From a virus: 27,701 nt of DNA. The position numbers and the translations under genes are program-made. Positions 23,582 through 27,701 of the stretch are shown here, one piece after another. The first letter of the stretch is position 1. Each line of letters opens with the position of its first letter. The notes under the pieces were generated by a model that searched no databases, was not told the origin of the DNA, and saw only the letters and a list, made by a program, of their open reading frames with translations. Where the stretch lies: positions 1 through 27,701 of IMG/VR virus record IMGVR_UViG_3300011114_000135. One strand, written 5' to 3'.

Positions 23582-23784
23582 TCTTTATCCAATGGCAATG
23601 TAGTATAAAACCGTAAAACTGCACAAGTAACTCCAATACACATTAAAATAATTCCGTAGTACTTAGGGTCAATAACATTTTGCAGATACGAAAAGTTCTC
23701 ATATACCGCGCCTACAATCATTAAAGCAAGCGAAAACCACATGGTTCTAGACTTCGCCATTTGCTTAACGGTTACTCGTTTCAT
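23578..23784 (-). CDS. Holin-like small membrane protein
   Basis: A 68-residue protein with two membrane segments (about 15-30 and 42-60), a basic N-terminus (MKRVTVKQMAKSR) and a charged C-terminus (TTLPLDKE), the layout of class II holins. Its place just upstream of the membrane protein, spanin and endolysin genes supports a role in timing inner-membrane permeabilisation. Small two-helix proteins are hard to assign by sequence alone. It overlaps both neighbours by 4 bases (ATGA). Confidence 0.7.
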   Translation of the reverse strand: MKRVTVKQMAKSRTMWFSLALMIVGAVYENFSYLQNVIDPKYYGIILMCIGVTCAVLRFYTTLPLDKE

Positions 23785-23915
23785 TTTGACTTCTTAACTA
23801 CAGTTTTCTTTACCGTTTTTTTAGCAGCGGGTTTTGCTGGTGGGAAAGGCCAAGGCGCGGGTATAGGTTTACGAACATAGCCTAACTTGTCAAAAACATA
23901 GTCAATAATAAACAT
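23781..23915 (-). CDS. Lys/Pro-rich small peptide
   Basis: A 44-residue frame from the ATG at 23915 to TGA at 23781. It starts with a short hydrophobic helix (FIIDYVFDKLGYV), then a Pro-rich part (PIPAPWPFPPAKP), then a very basic tail (AAKKTVKKTVVKKSK). It is linked by TAATG to the zinc-ribbon gene and by ATGA to the holin-like gene, so translation in this chain is very likely. The function is unknown; an amphipathic-plus-cationic composition would fit a membrane-acting or nucleic-acid-binding peptide. Confidence 0.65.
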   Translation of the reverse strand: MFIIDYVFDKLGYVRKPIPAPWPFPPAKPAAKKTVKKTVVKKSK

Positions 23916-24127
23916 TAGAAAGTTACTCCAAATACAGGTACAGAAGTCACAGCGACAGCTAGATTCTGTTTAGGGTCAGATAAATCGGCGCCACAATCAT
24001 TACATCTTAGCGCCGCTAGTTCAGCTTCATCTACATCTCGGTTACAGTTTGGGCAAAGGATTTCTATTTTCGTTGCACAGTCCGCGTCTTTACCGGGAAT
24101 GTCTTGGGCTTGAGTTTCTATAATCAT
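23915..24127 (-). CDS. Small zinc-ribbon protein
   Basis: The 70-residue product has two CxxC knuckles, LCPNCNRDV (Cys25, Cys28) and LRCNDCGADL (Cys42, Cys45), forming a zinc ribbon, followed by a hydrophobic C-terminus (NLAVAVTSVPVFGVTF). No catalytic motif is present. It overlaps the Gly-rich fibre gene upstream by 4 bases and the Lys/Pro-rich peptide by 1. Its role between adhesin and lysis genes is unknown. Confidence 0.7.
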   Translation of the reverse strand: MIIETQAQDIPGKDADCATKIEILCPNCNRDVDEAELAALRCNDCGADLSDPKQNLAVAVTSVPVFGVTF

Positions 24128-25497
24128 GCTGTATAAGTTCCTGATCCAGTATATTTAAGAATGGTATTTGCACCGCTAGTTGAGACCGTGGGGCTTCCTG
24201 TATGAGTGCCAGAATATGAAGCTGTTGGCATAGATAGGATCACAACTCCTGAACCACCATTACCGCTAGCAACAATGTTACTTCCTCCGCCGCCTGAACC
24301 TGAGTTTGCAGTACCCGCACCAGCAGCGGTATTGCCTTGGCCTTGACCACCACCAGCAGCACCCGCACCACCAGCACCGGGTGAGCCACCGCCGCCACCA
24401 CCGCCTCCAGCGTAGTCTACAGAACTACCAGTAATAGTTGAGTTTGTACCTGCACCACCATTACCACCAACTGAAGTGCCTGAGCCGCCCGCCCCACCAG
24501 AACCACCACCACCGCCGCCGCCAACATCTTCACCGCCGTTACCACCAGCAGCACCGCCTCCTGATGCACCGCCACCGCCGCCTTGAGCTGTTGCCGCATT
24601 TCCACCACCCGCACCTGCAGCACTAGAAGCAACGCCAGTAATAGTACTTATTGAACCACTTGCAGCTTGAGCGCCACCAGCACCAATTGTCATTGTTAAA
24701 ACAGTAGTTCCCGGAATAGCTCCGGTTGTACTAGCCGCTACTGCTCCTGAACCACCGCCACCTCCGCCAGCACCTCCAAGTCCCCCGCCACCACCGCCAC
24801 CTACAACCAAATAAGAGATGGTATAAGAACCTTGATTTACAACTACAAATTTCACCCACTTGTCGTTTGCATAACCTTCATAAAATTCTCCTGAAGTGTT
24901 ATAACGAATTAATCCCTCAATGGGGGAAGCTGTTCTTTGTGCCGTTGTTCCAACTGGTGTATACCATTGATCCGTAGATGCGTTGCCATATATATTTGCA
25001 CCAACAGTAAGGCTAGTTCCAATAGATGCAGTAGTTCCAACAGATAAACTTCCTCCAGTAGAGGTATTCCCAGTAACAAATAAATTGCCGTTAATGTAGT
25101 TAAATGAAGTTGCGCTATAGAAATCAGTACCGTCACAAAAAATAACTTCACTACCCGCGTTGGCGATAGAAACGCCGTTTCCAGATGAGGTTTTAATTGT
25201 TACGGTAGCATTAGATCTATTTCTAACAATGTATACTTTTTGTGATGGGGGCGCAATAACGTTGCATGGGGCGCCAAGTAGTCCGTTAAAAATTAATACG
25301 GCATTTCTGGCTTGATCTGATAGTCCGTTATAATCAGTAAGTGTTACGTCGCCAGTAAGCGTAATTGGAAGTACCCCAGTAATTGCTTGTTCTAGCAAGG
25401 TTCCTAGGTTTGTATTCGTAGTTGTCCCCCACGTACCGGCCTGTTCGCCATTTCCGATAAGTTCTAGTTTGAGACTGGGTGAGTATGTTGAGGCCAT
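24124..25497 (-). CDS. Tail fibre/adhesin with Gly-rich domain
   Basis: The 457-residue protein starts with a fibre N-terminal module (SPSLKLELIGNGEQAGTWGTTTNTNLGTLLEQAI), typical of phage tail fibres. It continues with GTT/SVGT-type beta repeats, then the PVGTTAQRTASPIEGLIRYNTSGEFYEGY module, then about 200 residues dominated by glycine (YLVVGGGGGGGLGGAGG...) and a C-terminal cap ending SGTYTA. Long glycine tracts like this can form polyglycine-II bundles, as in the S16 gp38 adhesin, and carry the receptor-binding loops. It probably contributes to host recognition. AAGGAAAAAT precedes the ATG. Confidence 0.8.
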   Translation of the reverse strand: MASTYSPSLKLELIGNGEQAGTWGTTTNTNLGTLLEQAITGVLPITLTGDVTLTDYNGLSDQARNAVLIFNGLLGAPCNVIAPPSQKVYIVRNRSNATVTIKTSSGNGVSIANAGSEVIFCDGTDFYSATSFNYINGNLFVTGNTSTGGSLSVGTTASIGTSLTVGANIYGNASTDQWYTPVGTTAQRTASPIEGLIRYNTSGEFYEGYANDKWVKFVVVNQGSYTISYLVVGGGGGGGLGGAGGGGGGSGAVAASTTGAIPGTTVLTMTIGAGGAQAASGSISTITGVASSAAGAGGGNAATAQGGGGGASGGGAAGGNGGEDVGGGGGGGSGGAGGSGTSVGGNGGAGTNSTITGSSVDYAGGGGGGGGSPGAGGAGAAGGGQGQGNTAAGAGTANSGSGGGGSNIVASGNGGSGVVILSMPTASYSGTHTGSPTVSTSGANTILKYTGSGTYTA

Positions 25498-25506
25498 ATT
25501 TTTCCT

Positions 25507-26409
25507 TTATGCTGCTATAAGTTCCCACTCTGTGGTTTCTGAATTACTAATTTGACTCCAGCTAGTGCTAGAATCATCGTCAATATCTGTCCAATTTGGG
25601 TCTTGGTCGTTAGGTATTTGACCCCAAACCAATACATTGCCAATTATACCCGTAGCTTGAACGCCTGTTAAGTAGATATTGGCATTGGCTTTAGCTGTTA
25701 CTGTACCTACATATCCTACTGCCTGAACGCCAGTGACCGTTACATCAATACCTACAAATATACTAACTGTACCAAGCTGGGCGGGGGCTGCAATTCCCGT
25801 TAAATAGACATTTGCATTAGCCGCGGTAGTGACTGTTCCTACTTGCCCTACTGCTTGGACTCCTGTTACATAAATATTGGCGCCCGCTTTGGCAACAACG
25901 GTTCCAACCTGACCAACGCCTTGAACCCCAGTTGTTATTACATTAGCACCAGCAGTGGCTGAGGCAGTCCCTAGTTGAGTGACCCCTGTAACACCCGTTA
26001 AATTGACTACAGCACTAGCAGTTGTGGTTACGGTTCCTACTCTGCCTACTGCTTGCACCCCAGTAACATTTACCCCAATACCTTGTTGAGTAGTTACAGT
26101 TCCTAATTGTGCTGGAGCTTGAAGTCCTGTAAGATTTACTACTGCACTTGCAGCTACTGTTAGGCTGCCTACTTGTCCTACGCCTTGAACGCCAGTAAGA
26201 TTTATTACCGCGCCCGCTTGAGTAGTTACAGTACCAACCTGACCAACAGCCTGAACACCCGTTAGATTGACTACCGCATCGCCAGTAACGTTAGCAGTAC
26301 CTAAATATCCAACCGCCTGAACGCCAGTAACATTAACAACAATGCTAACCGCACCGCCGGGCAATGCACCAAACGGGGTCGAGGCAAATGGGTCAAAGCC
26401 AAATAGCAT
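25507..26409 (-). CDS. Eleven-fold 22-residue repeat virion protein
   Basis: The 300-residue protein begins FGFDPFASTPFGALPGG, then residues 24-265 are exactly eleven units of 22 residues with consensus VNLTGVQAVGQVGTVTTxAxA, each likely two beta strands. The tail (266-300) carries spaced tryptophans (DPNWTDI, SWSQIS, EWELIAA). Regular beta repeats suggest a solenoid or a fibre shaft. It lies between two Gly-rich fibre genes, so a tail-fibre or shaft role is the best guess. Units 1-5 resemble units 6-10 (see findings). The start follows the previous stop by 2 bases. Confidence 0.75.
   Translation of the reverse strand: MLFGFDPFASTPFGALPGGAVSIVVNVTGVQAVGYLGTANVTGDAVVNLTGVQAVGQVGTVTTQAGAVINLTGVQGVGQVGSLTVAASAVVNLTGLQAPAQLGTVTTQQGIGVNVTGVQAVGRVGTVTTTASAVVNLTGVTGVTQLGTASATAGANVITTGVQGVGQVGTVVAKAGANIYVTGVQAVGQVGTVTTAANANVYLTGIAAPAQLGTVSIFVGIDVTVTGVQAVGYVGTVTAKANANIYLTGVQATGIIGNVLVWGQIPNDQDPNWTDIDDDSSTSWSQISNSETTEWELIAA
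25615..26340 (-). repeat. Eleven tandem 66-base coding repeats
   Basis: Codons 24-265 of the repeat protein form eleven 66-base units with no indels. Matching segments 330 bases apart (for example those starting at 25721 and 26051) encode the same unit variant, which shows a five-unit block duplication. The repeats are coding, not CRISPR-like. Confidence 0.85.
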
Positions 26410-26411
26410 AG

Positions 26412-27464
26412 TTAGGCCGTATAAGTACCGCTAGCAAAAAACTGCACAATTGTATTTGACCCTGAAGTGGATATTGATACATTAGCCCCTGTATATGTTC
26501 CAGAGTAGTTTGTAGTTGGGACAGAAAGGATACAAATTCCTGAACCTCCGCTAGTGCCATTATTACCGCCACCAGCTCCGCCACCTGTGTTAACAGTTCC
26601 AGCGGTTCCCGCAGTACCCCCACCACCACCATTTCCAGTGCCACCAGCTCCGCCACCACCCGTACCTCCTGATGTTCCAGCGCCATTAAAGCTTCCCGCA
26701 CCGCCACCACCAGCACGAGTTACGGCTGAACCAGTAATAGATGAAGATAGTCCGTTACCACCTGCGCCGCCAGCGCTATCTACAGAATTTCCACCCACTG
26801 CTCCCGCACCGCCACCACCCGATCCAGTATAAGGAGCGGTATAGCTACCAGAAGATGTACCTCCTGAATTTCCTTGACCACTTGTTCCAGCGCCACCAGT
26901 ACCACCATTATTACCGCCGCCACCGCCTGAGCCGCCAGTACCACCAGCGCTAGCAAATCCACCACCTATACCACCACCTACAGTAGAAACATTAGTAAAG
27001 CTAGTTCCTGTAATAGTTGAATTAGAACCTTGCGTATTTATGGACCCCCCGCCACCTACAGTAACTGTGTAAATCGTACCCGGAGTAAATGTAGCAGTAT
27101 TAGATAAATATCCACCGGCTCCACCGCCACCGCCTTGTACTGAACTAGGCGTACCACCACCACCAGCAATAACTAAATAAGGAACAGAATATGGAGTGGC
27201 GGCTTTAATTGTTGTCCAAGCTCCACCAATATATCCCTCTAAAAGAATTAATGTAGTGTTGTATCTAATCATGCCGTTAACGCCAGTAGGTCTTTCGGCT
27301 GTAGTTCCTCTAGGAACAATCATTGCGCCAGTAGAAGTAAAGTTAGCGTTTTGCAATGTATCAATAATTACTGCTGTTGTATTAGCAGTTTGCAAGCCCA
27401 ACGAACCAGAAGCATCGACTGTTTCTGTTAGTCCAGATGTAGAAGCATTAATAAAAGTTGTCAT
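26412..27464 (-). CDS. Gly-rich tail fibre/adhesin paralogue
   Basis: A 350-residue protein starting TTFINASTSGLTETVDASGSLGLQTANTTAV. It then has VPRGTTAERPTGVNGMIRYNTTLILLEGYIGGAW, a long glycine-rich domain (PYLVIAGGGGTPSSVQGGGG...), and an end (ILSVPTTNYSGTYTG ... SGTYTA) that closely matches the C-terminus of the 24124-25497 protein. The two share the glycine domain but differ in the N-terminal attachment part. I chose the ATG at 27464, which overlaps the previous stop as ATGA; a TTG at 27479 is possible. Probable role: receptor-binding fibre tip or paired fibre component. Confidence 0.75.
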   Translation of the reverse strand: MTTFINASTSGLTETVDASGSLGLQTANTTAVIIDTLQNANFTSTGAMIVPRGTTAERPTGVNGMIRYNTTLILLEGYIGGAWTTIKAATPYSVPYLVIAGGGGTPSSVQGGGGGAGGYLSNTATFTPGTIYTVTVGGGGSINTQGSNSTITGTSFTNVSTVGGGIGGGFASAGGTGGSGGGGGNNGGTGGAGTSGQGNSGGTSSGSYTAPYTGSGGGGAGAVGGNSVDSAGGAGGNGLSSSITGSAVTRAGGGGAGSFNGAGTSGGTGGGGAGGTGNGGGGGTAGTAGTVNTGGGAGGGNNGTSGGSGICILSVPTTNYSGTYTGANVSISTSGSNTIVQFFASGTYTA

Positions 27465-27701
27465 GGGAAAGTTATCCAAACTCCAGAAACATAAGCCTCT
27501 AGATTAGCTGTAGAAGTGTTATATCTAATCATGCCATTTACAGCAGTAGGTCTGTTGTTTGTAGTTCCAGCAGGAACTATTACGGCGCCATTAGAAGTAA
27601 AGTTAGCGTTTTGATCCACACCAATAACTACTGCATTAGATCCATTAGTTTGCAATGCAAGGTTAGCCGTACCGTCTGAGCTTTTAATAATAGCTGAGAA
27701 G
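27461..27701 (-). CDS. Partial tail-fibre protein, cut by window edge
   Basis: The frame is open to the right edge and ends in TGA at 27461. The visible C-terminal 79 residues read FSAIIKSSDGTANLALQTNGS..., then NFTSNGAVIVPAGTTNNRPTAVNGMIRYNTSTANLEAYVSGVWITFP. The PxGTTxxRPTxxxGMIRYNT module is shared with the next two fibre genes, so this is another member of the fibre set lacking the Gly-rich domain. Its N-terminus lies outside the window. Confidence 0.7.
   Translation of the reverse strand, partial: FSAIIKSSDGTANLALQTNGSNAVVIGVDQNANFTSNGAVIVPAGTTNNRPTAVNGMIRYNTSTANLEAYVSGVWITFP

Noticed and set aside
25615-26340. Regular 66-base spacing suggestive of a CRISPR array
   Set aside because: No identical short repeats with unique spacers; the whole unit repeats in frame within one protein.
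26554-26832. Plus-strand Pro-rich frame opposite the Gly-rich fibre gene
   Set aside because: It is the mirror of GGN glycine codons on the other strand (CCN prolines) and has no ribosome site; similar frames at 24438-24626 and in other minus frames are shadows.
1-27701. Integrase, attachment sites or lysogeny repressor switch
   Set aside because: No recombinase was seen and the RHH and winged-helix proteins alone do not show lysogeny; a lifestyle call is not supported by this window.

Overview
The window reads as part of the genome of a tailed phage (Caudoviricetes) of a Gram-negative bacterium, or a closely related prophage. Nearly every base is coding, genes overlap by 1 to 8 bases, and the base composition is moderately AT-rich by eye. 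Gram-negative host: an inner-membrane spanin with an embedded outer-membrane lipoprotein spanin, plus a GH19-type endolysin. Podovirus-like architecture is an inference: a giant 1991-residue internal/ejection-type protein, a separate transglycosylase protein and no recognisable tape-measure or sheath gene. Terminase, portal, capsid and polymerase genes are not in the window and would lie outside it. The sequence looks like an uncultured freshwater or marine phage, but I cannot name a host.

Layout. Positions 1-6137 (+ strand) are an early/middle module: small membrane and secreted proteins, a RecB/Cas4-like PD-(D/E)XK nuclease, a DGQHR-motif ParB-fold protein, a DUF3310 (T7 gp1.7-like) protein, a Sak3/DUF1071 single-strand annealing protein, an SSB-like protein, several small unknowns, a ribbon-helix-helix protein, a winged-helix protein, a DUF1364 HNH-like nuclease, and a PAPS-reductase-like PP-loop gene split by a run of ten G. 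This module converges at about 6138-6220 with a long minus-strand late unit that runs from beyond the right edge down to 6221.

In its own reading direction (right to left) the late unit holds tail-fibre/adhesin genes, including two Gly-rich paralogues around a protein made of eleven exact 22-residue repeats. Next come a zinc-ribbon protein, a Lys/Pro-rich peptide, a holin-like protein, a membrane protein, spanin with embedded o-spanin, and endolysin, all chained by ATGA/TAATG overlaps. Then follow a 717-residue structural protein, a jelly-roll-like protein, three virion proteins sharing 'GGI/GGL' glycine motifs (one with a lytic transglycosylase domain), the giant polyvalent protein, a metallophosphoesterase and a SprT-like metallopeptidase. 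A free-standing GIY-YIG homing endonuclease is inserted on the opposite (+) strand between the endolysin and the 717-residue protein, with its own promoter.

How it works together: the left module processes and recombines DNA (nuclease, annealing protein, SSB-like) and handles nucleotides; the right module builds tail and adhesins, the DNA-ejection apparatus and lysis. The least explained items are the heptad-repeat secreted protein, the broken PP-loop gene and its possible partnership with the DGQHR protein, the 22-residue repeat protein, and the repeated N-terminal motif of the giant protein.
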